The notes under the pieces: generated by a model
Told to the model about the DNA's origin: nothing
The model's input: the letters and a program-made list of their open reading frames with translations, nothing else
Database searches by the model: none
Made by a program: the position numbers and the translations under genes
Shown here: positions 9,891 to 21,160 of the stretch, in pieces
Layout: each line of letters starts with the position of its first letter
Numbering within the stretch: the first letter of the stretch is position 1
NCBI GenBank assembly: GCA_964036665.1
Contig: OZ038527.1
Location: 10,819,835 to 10,883,834, forward strand
Origin: Gordius sp. MW1
Lineage: Eukaryota > Nematomorpha > Gordioida > Gordea > Gordiidae
DNA length: 64,000 nucleotides
Direction: 5' to 3'

Positions 9891-10450
9891 ACCGACTTAA
9901 AAGAGGAAATAAAAGCGGCTAGCGATATGCTGCCTGGAGGGCGAATTCCTAATCCTCCAGATTTGGTTGGGAAATAAAACTATTTTTTATTATATATCTA
10001 TAAAATGAATATTAATATGACTTACAAAATTTTTCAAAAAAAATTCAATATAAAAAGGAAAAACTGATGTTTAATGTTTCAAATGATTAGATGAAAAATC
10101 AATATAAACTCGGCTCAACATTTAATAATGATTAAATTTAAATAAAATAAAACTATATTTTCATTGAATTTTAATTAACAAATATTTTTAATGTTTAAAA
10201 AATAATATAATTATTCTAAATTTGCGGAGCGCCGCTCCTCCGCTCCAGCCCTAAAAGGAGCTACTCCCGCTCCTCATTTTTAAAAAGGAGGAGCGCTCCA
10301 GCTTCTTTTGAAAAAATGTAGCACCGCTACAGGAGCGCCGCTCCTTAACAATACTGCCAAATGTAAAATGTGTCCAAAAATTATTATCAAAGAGCTCAAG
10401 CTCAAATTTAAAAAGACACCTTAATGTAATATTATTAAGTGCTGTGCAAA

Positions 10451-10818
10451 TATATATATAAGTGTATATCTTAGATACAATTAAAATGTTTACAGCACTA
10501 TTAATAATAGATATAATATATATGTATAAAAATAGTTCAAATAATTTTTTTTATTAGATAACTATGTTTTTAATCTATCAATTTTGAATGATCATTTATT
10601 TTTTTATTATAAAATATTTAATGCATGTAAATTATAAATATACTGCCATCTATATTTTGTTATATATTTTTAAACATTCTCTTCTTCCCCGCGCATTGGT
10701 GGTCGTGGTCTGTGATATACATACAAGTAAAAACAACACAATTATACACTTCATTCTTACAATGAATGGTACGCTATATGCCGTATTGTTGCGTTGTGCT
10801 TGTGTATATCATATCATC
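10451..10818. other. AT-rich spacer, nothing recognised
   Basis: Contains a 77-residue plus-strand frame without recognisable features and TA-rich sequence. No terminal repeat or RNA gene is seen. Confidence 0.5.
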
Positions 10819-11029
10819 TAGAGGTCTGCATGGGCCGGACCACCGCGGCCCGCAGGCCCAAGCCCGGCCCGCAGAGCCGCAATAAAAAAACTGCGGGCCG
10901 GGCTTGGGCTTTGATAAGTGAAAAATTATGAATTTATTATACTTTATACTAAAGGCACAAAAAATGCACCTCTTGACGATGAAAAAATATATTTGTAGAA
11001 TTTGTTTTCAATAATGGTAATTTTGGATT

Positions 11030-11670
11030 GATAAAATGAGAGGGTGGAAATGGGTTTAGATATTTCGATTGTCCAGCAATCATTGTCAATAAAAAAATAA
11101 AAAATTACAATAAACCCATTTCCACCCTCTCATTTTATCAATCCAAAATTACCATAATTGGAAACAAATTCTATCAAAATATCTAAACCCATTTCCACCC
11201 TCTCATTTTATCAATCCAAAATTACCATTATGGGAAACAAATTCTACTCACTTTTAATTTTTATTATTTTTTTTATTTTTATTATTTTTTTTTATTGACA
11301 ATGATTGTTGGACAATCTAAATATCTAAACCCATTTCCACCCTCTCATTTTATCAATCCGAAATTACCATTATTGGAAACAAATTCTACTCACTTGTAAT
11401 TTTTTATTTTTATTATTTTTTTTATTTTTATCATTTTTTTTTATTGTCAATGATTGTTGGACAATCGAAATATCTAAACCCATTTCCACCCTCTCATTTT
11501 ATCAATCCAAAATTACCATTATTGGAAACAAATTCTACTCACTTGTAATTTTTTATTTTTATTATTTTTTTTTTATTGACAATGATTGTTGGACAATCGA
11601 AATATCTAAATTCATTTCCACCCTCTCATTTTATCAATCCAAAATTACCATAATTGGAAACAAATTTCAA
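11030..11670. repeat. Minisatellite with an inverted first copy
   Basis: Direct units of about 75-150 bp contain AAACCCATTTCCACCCTCTC, ATTTTATCAATCCAAAATTA and GGAAACAAATTCTA, some with a T-rich block and TTGACAATGATTGTTGGACA. The first unit (11018-11105) is in reverse orientation, so the left part can fold back on the rest. A degenerate related piece is found at 23064-23108, far from this element. Confidence 0.8.
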
Positions 11671-12087
11671 ATGATTGGTAATACATAATTATATGAAAAA
11701 ATATATGTTTTCAAAATAAAATCTGGTGATATAAAATCATTATATTAAAAAGTTTGCAAGAGATATATGATGAAAAATCAGTTTTTTATTTGGCAAAGAT
11801 TTAATGGTATCATGCTATTCATTAATAAGCTTTCACCGTATAAAAAGGCAAGCATCGAGTTTAAGCGGAATAGACATCAACACTCTATAAAGTATTACCT
11901 TTTATACATGATTAAAAAACATCTAAAAGTACAATAGTTTTCATCTTCTACATGTAATTATGATCCTGTTGACTAAGAGATCTATAAATTGAAATCAAAA
12001 GCCAAAACTATGCTAATTTCAAAGTTTAATATCGATATTTATAATTAAATATCACCATTTCTTGTTCCTAAGTTTCGCACGTTAATA

Positions 12088-12522
12088 ATGCTACCCGAAG
12101 ATGAAAGAAGCATCCTAAAAACTACGGTATCAACGTTTTTAAAGAAGTCCATGCAAGAAGATCTTGGCCCTTCTTGCATAAGTGGTCCACCTATGAGCAA
12201 TCCAGCTCAGGTGTGCATCACTAAGCAATTATCTATTGGTGAGGCAGATATGGATATCTTCATTTGGGAGGATGATGAAAGGGAAGATTGAAGATTTCAA
12301 CGAAGCTGACACTTATCTTAAATTAAATTTAAAACCTGAAGATGCTCAGTTAGATGTATTATGGTGGAAAGAAAACCAAAGCTTCAGTTTTTGTCAATTC
12401 CAGCCATCAATGCTACGAGTGAACGCACATTCAGTAGGGCAAGTCGCCTTGTAGAACAGAGAAGAATGAAATTATTGCCTGATAGGATAGATGGTCATTT
12501 ATTTTTTAATAGACAATATTGA
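12088..12522 (+). pseudogene. hAT transposase C-terminal relic
   Basis: From the ATG at 12088 the frame gives an acidic segment ending IWEDDERED, then shifts frame to read EDFNEADTYLKLN, LDVLWWKENQ. After a small deletion and another frame change it reads LSIPAINATSERTFSRAS and LVEQRRMKLLP before TGA at 12520. D-x-L-x-WW-x-x-N, then IPA-x-x-x-x-SER-F-S, then RR-x-x-L are the ordered hallmarks of the hAT C-terminal dimerisation region. At least two frameshifts make it non-functional. It belongs to the 10819-12761 element. Confidence 0.85.
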
Positions 12523-12766
12523 ATTATAATTTTTGATTATAACCGATTTAATATGCTTTAGCTAAGTTATTTTTTTGGAACAATACAAAATGGTTTTTAT
12601 ACTAATAAAAATTTTAAAACGTAGATTTGTTTTTACTAGTGCGGGCCTGATGCGGCGCTATTTTTAAGTTTTTTTGACAGGCCGGGTGCTGGCCAAAAAA
12701 TGATATTTGTGCGGGCATGGGCCGGGCCTGAACCTAAAATTTCGGCCCATGCAGACCTCTACTCAT

Positions 12767-13653
12767 TTAATTAATAAGCTCAGGACTATCAATAAGTGAC
12801 CTAAATTAAGTATGGAAGACGCAGGCATATAAATAAACAGGATGTGGTCTGATAATAGATTTATATATTCAAGAAAGTTAATTTCAATCGATCTAATAAC
12901 AAGATGTATAGATCTGTTATTTCTAATTAAATATTTTAATATTTATATTTTAGGCTTTTTTAATTATTTAACCGTATTGAATATAAATTTTGTCTTTCGT
13001 ATAGAATACTTTAAAAAGAATTTAACCGTAGTTCTAAAGACCGGTAACACCTGCACTACCTACACACTCCTTACCTAAGATGTTGCAATTATCTTTTGTC
13101 ACGTAGCCCTTATGGGATTTTTGTTTATTTGATAATCCCTCCCACCTTTGTATATGTAGGTAAATATAAGACGATATCAATAACAAATTTCACAAACACG
13201 GCACCGGTAACACCTGCACTACTTACACACCCCTTACCTATGGGGTTACTAACGACTTTAACTTTATTAATTGCACAATATTAATTGCTATGCAATTTAT
13301 TCTCTAATAAAAAGGCTACCTTTAATAATGAGCGCGATTTATGAGACGGAAACACCCATAAACCCTTTAAAATAAATCAAGCAAACTGGAAAGCTAATAT
13401 TAATGCCTTGTAAATTAAGTTTCACTTTTTGAAGTTCGTTAGTTTTATTTTAAGCGCAATCTTTGCAAGGGAGAGGGGGGGAGTGAATAAAAATATTGTA
13501 TTAAAAAAGTGAGATTCAGTGTTATACGGAGTTAATTCTTGAATATATAAATCCATCGTCAGACCAGATTCTGTTTATTTATATGCCTGCGTCTTTCATA
13601 CTTAATTAAGGTCACTTATTGATAGCCCTGAGCTTATTAATTAAATTAGCCTA
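12767..13653. mobile_element. Non-coding element with about 110-bp inverted ends
   Basis: The left arm (12767-12876) and the inverted right arm (13540-13653) share AATTAATAAGCTCAGG, AGACGCAGGCATATAAATAA and GATTTATATATTCAAGAA at roughly 90 percent identity. The interior has two diverged copies of a CCGGTAACACCTGCACTAC block (13040 and 13205) and a lone family-H end in reverse orientation near 13285. No ORF is supported. This is a MITE-type element sitting directly beside the hAT right end. Confidence 0.75.
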
Positions 13654-13729
13654 TAAACTTAGTTCAAACCACATGTGCGCATATGCTATTTAACAATAAA
13701 AAATCATAACAATAATAGCGTCACGCTGC

Positions 13730-13905
13730 TCTAGCACCTTATGTGACTATCTCCTACAGCTCTAGCGCCCTCGTGCTATGTCCTACAGCTCTAGCGCCCT
13801 CGTGTGACTATGTGCTATAACTGTAGCGCCTCCAAGTGACTATGTGCTATAACTGTAGCGCCTCCACGTGACTATGTGATATAGCTTTAGCGCCTACCAA
13901 ACGCT
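13730..13905. repeat. Short tandem repeat, about 36-bp unit
   Basis: Five to six units carry GCTCTAGCGCCCTCGTG or CTGTAGCGCCTCCA followed by TGACTATGTGCTATA. Units diverge gradually from left to right. Confidence 0.75.
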
Positions 13906-13913
13906 ATTTCACC

Positions 13914-14464
13914 ATCACTAGCCAGGACACGGTCAAAAAACGATATAAATACATAAGAGAAAAAAAAACGAAAAAAAAATTTTGATTTACAATTTGGCCA
14001 ATGGTCCTTTTTTCATTGGTCAGTAGTCAGGACACGGTCAAAAAGTCATATTAATAATGATATTAACAAGAACAATATATTAATTTAAAAAAAAAAATTT
14101 GCCCTCTCCGGGATTCGAACCCACAATAGAGGCATAAGCCTTTGTGGGGGGGGGCACAGGGACCCACATCAGTAGAGGCATAGGCCCTTCTAGGGGAGGG
14201 CATGGGGTAATTATCAATGTTAACCTAATATACCAATTCGAAAACGATAAAAAAAAATTCGAATCACAATTTTGCCAACACTTGTTTCATTGGTCATTAG
14301 TAGCCAGGACACGATCAAAAAGTCATATTATCAATGGTATTAAAAAGAACAAAATATAAATTTAATTTAAAAAAAAAATTTTGCCCTCTCCGGGTATCGA
14401 ATCAACAATTAAGAACGTTGGACGGACGGACAACAAAAAGCGAGCCCATAAATTGCATAGCAAT
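13914..14464 (+). mobile_element. Truncated family-H element
   Basis: Contains two to three core monomers, a GGGATTCGAACCC tRNA-like T-arm, a G-run with CACAGGGACCCACATCAGTA, a GGACGGACGGAC tract and the terminal CCATAAATTGCATAGCAATT. The GC hairpin start is absent. Confidence 0.75.
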
Positions 14465-14676
14465 TAATATAAATTCAATATCTACGATGGGTTTTTGGTC
14501 AAAAACGCATTAATAATATCTTCAGAGACGCATGCAAAGAGCTCTTTCCAATTTTTCTGTTTGCGCTAATTAGGGCCATTGTTTAAACTAAACGCTTGCC
14601 TTGGCTTTTTAGGCTTAAATTACCAGAACCAATAATTGTCCCGCCCGGAACCGTTTAAATGAAATTATGGTATCGT

Positions 14677-15088
14677 TTCAATTGACAAAAGTTCATTTGT
14701 AAAAATCTCTAAATCTCTAAATCTCTAAACTCCCGTTCTTTAAAAAAATCGCTTCTGTGCAAAATCTAACATAGTCAAAATCTAATATAGACAATAATTG
14801 CTTATGCGCATGCTAGTTTAATAACTTTTTTATGTTTTTAACTCCACAAAATCTAATACAGGCAATAATTGCTTATGCGCATGCGCAGTTATAAGTGTGA
14901 CTTAAAACCCTCTGCGTTTGGTAAGTTTTCCAATATTATTATCATTTATTTTGTAAATTTCACTTCTGTGCAAAATGTATATAGGCAAAATGTAATATAG
15001 GCAAGGGTTAGGGTTAGATTTAGATATAGGGTTAGGGTTAGATTTAGATATTTAGAGATTTTTACAAATGAACTTTTGTCAATTGAAC
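14677..15088. mobile_element. MITE with about 40-bp inverted ends and TTAGGG-like interior
   Basis: The left end TTCAATTGACAAAAGTTCAT continues TTGTAAAAATCTCTAAAT and its inverted copy closes the element at 15048-15088. Inside are two ATTGCTTATGCGCATGC blocks (14807, 14868) and GGGTTAGGGTTAGATTTAGA repeats near 15005-15055. The TTAGGG runs are part of the repeat, because the same GCAAAATGTAATATAGGCAA to GGGTTAGGG join recurs inverted at 61951-61992. Confidence 0.75.
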
Positions 15089-15872
15089 CAGATTCGAAAT
15101 TATAAGCCCAAGTTCGCCCCGTTGCTAAAATTTGGCTTGTATCAGCATTTTCCTCGTTTAATTTAGAGGTTGAGATAATTTTTTTGAAAAATAATTAAGA
15201 ATTAAATTTCTTCTTATTAGAAAATACGCACTCGGGACATAAATTTTTTGTATAATGTTATAATTATTATTAGAAATGAAATATCAAATTAATTAAGATA
15301 AAATATTATTTCTATATGCGCAACACACACAAGACTCCTTTTAATTTTTTCCCGTATGATTTGAAAAAAAAATTCATTTTTTTGTCAATGGGGGGGGGGG
15401 TCCTACCTAAATCAAAACCGCCCTTCCCAACGCTACTGTTTTCACCTCTCATCAGTCAATCCACATTTATCCTAATCTCAGTTCAATATTGCTTTGGTTA
15501 AAAACTCTGTTTAAAAAAAAAAGATCAAACAAATTTAATCATATAAAAGTGGAAAATTTGGCAGAACAAAACACAAAAATATTAAGAGAGAACGTTTTAT
15601 TTTAAAAGTTGATTGATTTAAAATTAAACATTTGCTTTTTTAAGATAGAAAGTACCTGTTATTCTCGAAAAATGTTTGCACAAGAAATTTAAAATTTAAC
15701 ATACATTATATAAATTGCATTTAAGTAAAATGTTTATAAAATTTCATACACATGTTTATAAAATTTCAAAAATGTTGTTTAATTGGAGTTTAATAGATGT
15801 ATTTACGCCTTTATTGTTAATTTAAATTTCTAAGCTTATCTAATACCATAAATTGCATAGCAATTAATAAAA
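15089..15872. other. AT-rich spacer with a family-H end
   Basis: No gene is supported. A G-run lies at 15389. At 15848 a complete family-H terminal CCATAAATTGCATAGCAATT sits directly before the start of copy 3, so two element ends meet here. Confidence 0.55.
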
Positions 15873-17445
15873 CTCGGGCCTTCGGCCCTCGTGGGAAGGG
15901 GGAGGGGAGAAGGGGAGGAGGGGAAGAGAAGGGGGGAAAGGGGGAACAAAACTCATCTTTACTCCGTATAAAAGGAGCATATTTGCTATGCAATTTATGG
16001 GCGAGAAAGGTGGGAAGGGGCGAGAATGCCTATAGGAAGGGGGTATTAAATGCAAATGATTAGTTAATTATTTATACAAATTTTCCATTACTTTGGCCAA
16101 TGGTCATTTTTTCCTTTGATCAGCAGACAGGACACGGTCAAAAAGGATATAAATTCATAAGAGACAAAAAGAAATTCGATTTATACTTTGGCCAATGGTC
16201 ATTTTATTCAGTGGTCAGCGGCCAGCGGATGGCCAAAAAGCCATATTATCAAAGGTATTAACAAAAACAATTTATTAATTTCAAAAAAAACATAGTAAAA
16301 ATTTGGCCTCCCCGGGATTCGAACCCACATCAGTAGAGGCATAGACCTTTAGGGAAGGGGGCACAGGAACCCATATCAGTAGAGGCATAGGCTCTTGTAG
16401 GGGGGGGGGGCACAGGGTAATTATCAATGTTAGCCACAAAAAACGAAAATAAAATTCAATTCACACTTTGGCCAATGGTCATTTTTTCATTGGTCAGCAT
16501 CCAGGACACGGTCAAAAAAGATATAAATACATAAGAGAGGAAAAAAAAAGAAAAAATTCGATTTATACTTTGGCCAATTGTCATTTTTTCATTGGTCCGT
16601 AGCCAGGACACGGTCAAAAGTCATATTATCAATGGTATTAACAAGAACAATATATTAATTTAAAAAAAAAATAGAAAAAATTTGCCCTCTCCGGGATTCG
16701 AACCAGCAATTGAGAATTTGCCCTCGCCGGGATTCAAACCCACATCAGTAGAGGCATAGGATTTTGTAGGGGGGGGGGGCACAGGGACTCATATCAGTAG
16801 AGGCATAGGCCCTTCTACGGGAGGGCATAGGATAATTATCAATAATAACCTAATATACCGATTCTAAAACAAAAAAAAATTTCGAATCACAATTTGGCCA
16901 ATGGTCATTTTTTCATTGGTCAGTAGCCAGGACACGGTTAAAAAGTCATATTAACAATGGTATTAACAAGATGAATATATTAAATTAATTTGAAAAAAAA
17001 TAAAAATTTTGCCTTCTCCGGGTATCGAACCAGCAATTAAGAATTTGCCCTCGTCGGGACGAACCCACATCAGTAGAGGCATAGGCTTTTGTAGGGGGGG
17101 GGGCACAGGGACCCATATCAGTAGAGGCATAGGCCCTTCTACGGGAGGGTATAGGGTAATTATCAAAGTTAACCTAATATACCAATTCTAAAACGAAAAA
17201 AAAATTCGAATCACAATATGGGCAATGGTCATTTTTTTCCTTGGTCAGTAGCCAGCGGACGGCCAAAAAGTCATATTATCAATGGTGTTAACAAGAACAA
17301 TATATTAATTTAATTTTAAAAAAAATTTGTCCTCTCGGGGTATCGAACCAACAAGTCAGAACGTTGGACGGACGGGGTGACAACGAACGGACAACGGACG
17401 GACAACGGACAACAAAAAGCGAGCCCATAAATTGCATAGCAATTA
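15873..17445 (+). mobile_element. Family-H element, copy 3 (1.6 kb)
   Basis: It starts CTCGGGCCTTCGGCCCTCG, has the purine tract and TTTGCTATGCAATTTATGGG near 15980, then about six core monomers alternating with tRNA-like T-arm pieces (GGATTCGAACCC at 16317, 16696 and later), G-runs with AGTAGAGGCATAGG, a GGAC microsatellite (17365-17412) and the terminal CCATAAATTGCATAGCAATT. It lacks the A-box-bearing tRNA-like segment of copies 1 and 2. Confidence 0.8.
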
Positions 17446-17788
17446 AAAAAATTTAACAAAAAAGAGTCTTAACCTAGAGATGTGAAATTAGGGGGAGGGC
17501 CGATTGATTGATGAGAGGTGAAAGAATTGAAGTAGTAGTAATGTAGTCATACTTATATATGCATAAAACCAATGTTGGGACGGATGGAGGGAGCTCCTAA
17601 GTCAGGGGCAATTTTGGGAAACTAATAGTTAGTATGTGAAATTTTAAGATAAAAAATTGTTTTTGTATGAATTTCTTCATTTGTTCTACCAGCAAGATAT
17701 ATTTTTTATTTTTTGTCGTTTTGTTTTTTCTGGATACACCTCCAAAAAGGGGCAAAAACGCTCATTTTCGCAGCCTTACCCCGCGTTC

Positions 17789-18214
17789 GTGATGACGCGC
17801 AAAGCGAAAAAAAGCGAGTAAATGTGCTAATTTATCAAACTTTTCATTATTTTTTTAATATCTTATATTCATCGTGAATTTTATCATATATCACGAAAAT
17901 AACAATTGTGAATATGAGGTGTTCATAGTGAAACCACAGACGATTATTTTAGCCGGAGGAAAAAAGCGAATGAAAATTCAGATACATATCAATTTGTACT
18001 TTTCGCGCAATGGTTAAAAAATTATTTTGGTTCGCTTTTTCCGCAGGCGAAAATAATCGTCTGCGGTTTCACTATGAACACCTGATATTTACAATTGTTA
18101 TTTTCGTGATATATGATAAAATTCACAATGAATATAAGATATTAAAAAAAAATAAAAGTTTGAGAAATTAGCACAAAAATTGACTTTGCTTTTTTTCGCT
18201 TTGCGCGTCATCAC
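17789..18214. mobile_element. Long inverted repeat (foldback MITE), about 185-bp arms
   Basis: The left arm starts GTGATGACGCGCAAAGCG and the right arm ends CGCTTTGCGCGTCATCAC. Arms match over nearly their whole length, including ATTTTATCATATATCACG, TTTCACTATGAACACCT and GACGATTATTTT in inverse order. About 60 bp separates the arms. No ORF is present. A single-strand form would fold into one long hairpin. Confidence 0.85.
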
Positions 18215-19314
18215 TTGAATTCACCATAAAAAACTCTATCAAAATATGTTAGTTTTTCGGTTAATTTTACTATTTGTTGACTAGTGTAATTACCTAGTAA
18301 AACTTTCGAAAAGTTAATAAAAAATAAGTCATAATTATAATTTTTATGCATTTCCTTGGTAATACTATTAAACATAAGTTAGTTTTAAATGTTTGATAGA
18401 TCATAAACTGGATGAGGAAAGATTTCCAATTAATATAATAACTATAATTGAAAAATCTAAAGTTTTAAGTGAATAAAAATTAGAACAATATGTTAGTCTG
18501 GTGGCCATTTATAGGATGTGCAATATAGCATTTCAGTTGCAAACCAGTGATTTCAAAAATGTCTAATCTTGACATTGAAAAATATTTTATATTCAATGAC
18601 ACATAAATAATTTAATTTATCACAATATCTTTTGCCATTATCACAGGGGCCCATTAATGTTCAGCTTTAGTCCCATCCAGTGGCATAAATGAAGGGGGGG
18701 GGACTGTTTTTTGATCAATAATGCAAAAACGTAACCTTTCTCTTTCAAGTATTAACGTAACTTTTATTATTTGAATATATAAACTCGATCATTGGTTACC
18801 TATTCATACAACTTAAACTTAATTATTCGAGCATTCACAACCCTCACTATTCATATATTATATCTTAACCTTATTATTTCACCACTCACCTCGCTACATG
18901 TGTATATAAACGCGTTGCTTTAACTAAATTTTATTCACTTGAATCACTTTTCTTTTGGGTTATAATAAAGTAGAAATTTAATCTTCTACAAATTAAAGTA
19001 AATGGGTTAAAATATTATAGTTTAGTTATCAAAGACTTTAAGACATTTATAAAAACTTGAAACATAATATATACATCTAATTTTTTTTTGATTTGATTTT
19101 TGACAAAATGCGTTGTAAAATTTCAGCATATGCCAGATTCCCCCCTCGTGAAAATCCTGGCTAAGCGTCTGGTTCCTTCTTATTTATAAGGATAGTGGAT
19201 AATTTTAAGGATTTGAGTAAGTGAGCACCTTGGGCAGTGATATTTGCAGACGATATAATCCTGTGTCCAAAGGTCAATGTGAATTTGCTATAACATTAAT
19301 GTACAAAACACGAT
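18215..19314. other. AT-rich sequence, nothing recognised
   Basis: No ORF above background, no terminal repeats. A GTGGCATAAATGAAGGGGGG stretch near 18680 resembles the edge of a family-M MITE but has no partner end. Confidence 0.5.
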
Positions 19315-19665
19315 TGTACAAAACGAAACACGCTTAAATAATATACAAATTATATTATTAATTTGAGTGATTAAATAACAAAAGTATTATTTCACTAAGG
19401 TTTTAATACTTTATTTAATAAGAATTTTAAATCCACATAAATATACTCATAGAAATTCCTAAATTACGAATCGCGCGAAGTTATAGAAAAATAATGTAAA
19501 ATAGTTTACATATCGGGGAACTAGGAAAAATGCGATTGTAATTAATTAATAATCAAACGCGATTAATGGGACGGATAATATATATCGAGGAGGTCAGAGT
19601 ATGAAGAAAATCCCAATAATGCCCGCTTGCCTTGCTAGCACCATCTGTGCTTTACAGAGGGGGGG
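19315..19665. repeat. Direct repeat, left copy (possible LTR)
   Basis: Begins TTGTACAAAAC...CACGCTTA and includes AATCCACATAAATATACTCA, ATCGCGCGAAGTTATAGAAA, ATATATATCGAGGAGGTCAG and CTTGCCTTGCTAGCACCATC. The right copy lies at 21161-21540. TG start and ACA near the end would suit long terminal repeats, but no primer site or purine tract is evident. Confidence 0.6.
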
Positions 19666-21160
19666 GGGCGTGCAATCACCATCCCCTTCAAGATAACTTC
19701 CTCCGACCCAAGTGTTGACTTCTCTCAGCACGATGCGGATCTGAACAGCATACGTTTTTATCTGGTAACTTGGTCGGGCATACGTAGCGAACTGCATTGA
19801 ACGTTTGATTGTTTTTTGGCTTGGTTTTTCATTCACCAAAAATTAAATGGCACTTTCCCATCGAGCTTGCTACGGGGTCGGGGGGGGGGGGGCTGCTGTA
19901 ATGTAACGTCATATCCATGGCTAACGATTGTCCACGTATATCTGGGCTTCGTTGGGTTCACGATACTCGACCCAGTGTTTTTGGTTTATGCAATTACCCG
20001 GTATCTTTCTTGCTTTCACCCATGAGAGCGAGACAGAAACATATTCGCCATCCTAAGTCGCTCAAGCCGCTCCCCAATGAGAGCTGCTAGCCTCCCGACC
20101 ATGAGAGTACGGATATTTCCGTAAAATTATTGGTGACGTCGCAACATACTAGCTATCGGCGCCGAAACGGGCACCAGCGACATCACTAAGTTTAAAAAAA
20201 TTAGCAACAGGCGTATCTTACATCAAATGCATCCGCCTACCATCACCTGGCAGCTATAAACTCCCTGACCGGTCACCTTGGACCTGACTACGATGGTATT
20301 ACCTTTCATCGAACCACGTACGACGTTCCGTTAACCAACCAAATATATAAATTACACATGCGTTACCAGATTTGCTTATCCAGGAAATCCGACCTCATCA
20401 AACCTAATTAGAGGTAATCCGGCGTATAACCAAAAACAGGTCATTAGGGGCATTAAGCCTCCGAAAATATATTCGCACCTGGGGTCAACGTGCGCGCATG
20501 CAAAACTAAATTTCATACCCGTACCATCGTCGTACACGCACTGCTCTGTACCGGTAGAATTATTTGGGGCTTGGCCCTACCGTCTTTATGCACCGGCATT
20601 ATCCTTCAGCGCATATTGACCACACTGCATTGTACAGGAAACATTCAAGCATAGCGTTGCGTACCATTGCGTCGTTATGTTCACCCGCCATATTATATAA
20701 TCAAGCAAGTACCGACAGAATTTCCGGAAGCGCTATAGCGTTCCACACCGGAATTACTTTAGAGTTCTATTATCGCACTGCTCGGTACCAGCTAATCAAC
20801 CAGGGACAATGACGGGCGACGATTGATGGTCACATGCACGTAAATTATATTCATAAATATATAACGACAATTTCATGCAAAAAAGCGCTTCATAAAAAAT
20901 CTTTACCTTCGCGATTCATATGTTATGAACTAATTAGCCGAATTTAAAAATATTGCAAAACCCTTTTTACACCTAATTTTACGTTGTTAGAAAAATTTAA
21001 AAAAATTTTACGATATTTAAACCTTAAAATATCGCTATTAATTTGTGTAATCCAAAATTATAAAGTTTAATTTATACAAAAATTAGCATTATCATTTTAA
21101 AACCCTTAATTTATCTAAATTAATTGCAAATCCAAAACGAGTTTTTTGAATCTGACACCA
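19666..21160. other. Interior between direct repeats, unusually GC-balanced, non-coding
   Basis: From about 19880 to 20820 the base composition is far more balanced than anything around it, yet the longest frames are about 80 residues and show no domain. It then returns to AT-rich sequence. It could be the interior of a non-autonomous LTR element or a foreign or decayed insertion. Confidence 0.4.

Larger units (their letters stand above)
5376..10356 (-). mobile_element. 5.0-kb hAT element with intact ends and target duplication
   Basis: The left end reads CAGTCTTGTTAACGCTCC and the right end, inverted, CAGTATTGTTAAGGAGCG. A perfect 8-bp duplication CCAAATGT flanks it (5368-5375 and 10357-10364), the hAT length. 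Subterminal GGAGCG/CGCTCC motifs are repeated at both ends (5390-5570 and 10222-10345). Inside are a transposase C-terminal remnant near the left end (minus strand), a family-H element (5935-8759) and a retrotransposon relic (about 9017-9890). The element is non-autonomous now and has served as a landing pad. Confidence 0.9.
5228..10450 (+). pseudogene. BED-type zinc-finger (hAT transposase N-terminus) relic, split by a hAT insertion
   Basis: An ATG at 5228 opens a frame with a serine-rich start, then FPWPKYEKYFSFVSYKG, and reaches the first finger cysteine at 5375. The frame resumes directly after the inserted hAT at 10357-10364 (duplicated CCAAATGT), giving the CKMCPK motif. A one-base shift near 10395 then moves the typical SSSSNLKRHL BED-finger ending into another frame. 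W/F-rich start, C-x2-C and NLKRHL in this order are characteristic of BED fingers of hAT transposases. Only about 70 codons are recognisable. It is a dead relic of an older hAT, interrupted by a younger one and frameshifted. Confidence 0.75.
10819..12761 (+). mobile_element. hAT element with GGCCCGCA-rich ends
   Basis: Ends TAGAGGTCTGCATGGGCCG and CGGCCCATGCAGACCTCTA are inverted repeats. Subterminal sequence at both ends is rich in GGGCC / CGGGC words. Inside are an inverted-plus-direct minisatellite (11030-11670) and a decayed hAT transposase C-terminus (12088-12522). The flanking 8 bp (ATATCATC and CTCATTTA) do not match, so the target duplication has decayed or the ends have been rearranged. 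The right end directly abuts the next element. Confidence 0.8.

Noticed and set aside
15000-15056. TTAGGG repeats as evidence of a telomere
   Set aside because: Only a few copies, interrupted by ATTTAGA, enclosed by MITE inverted repeats and repeated in another element.
20564-20812. 82-codon plus-strand frame in the GC-balanced region
   Set aside because: No recognisable motif, no homologous context and length within chance for that composition.
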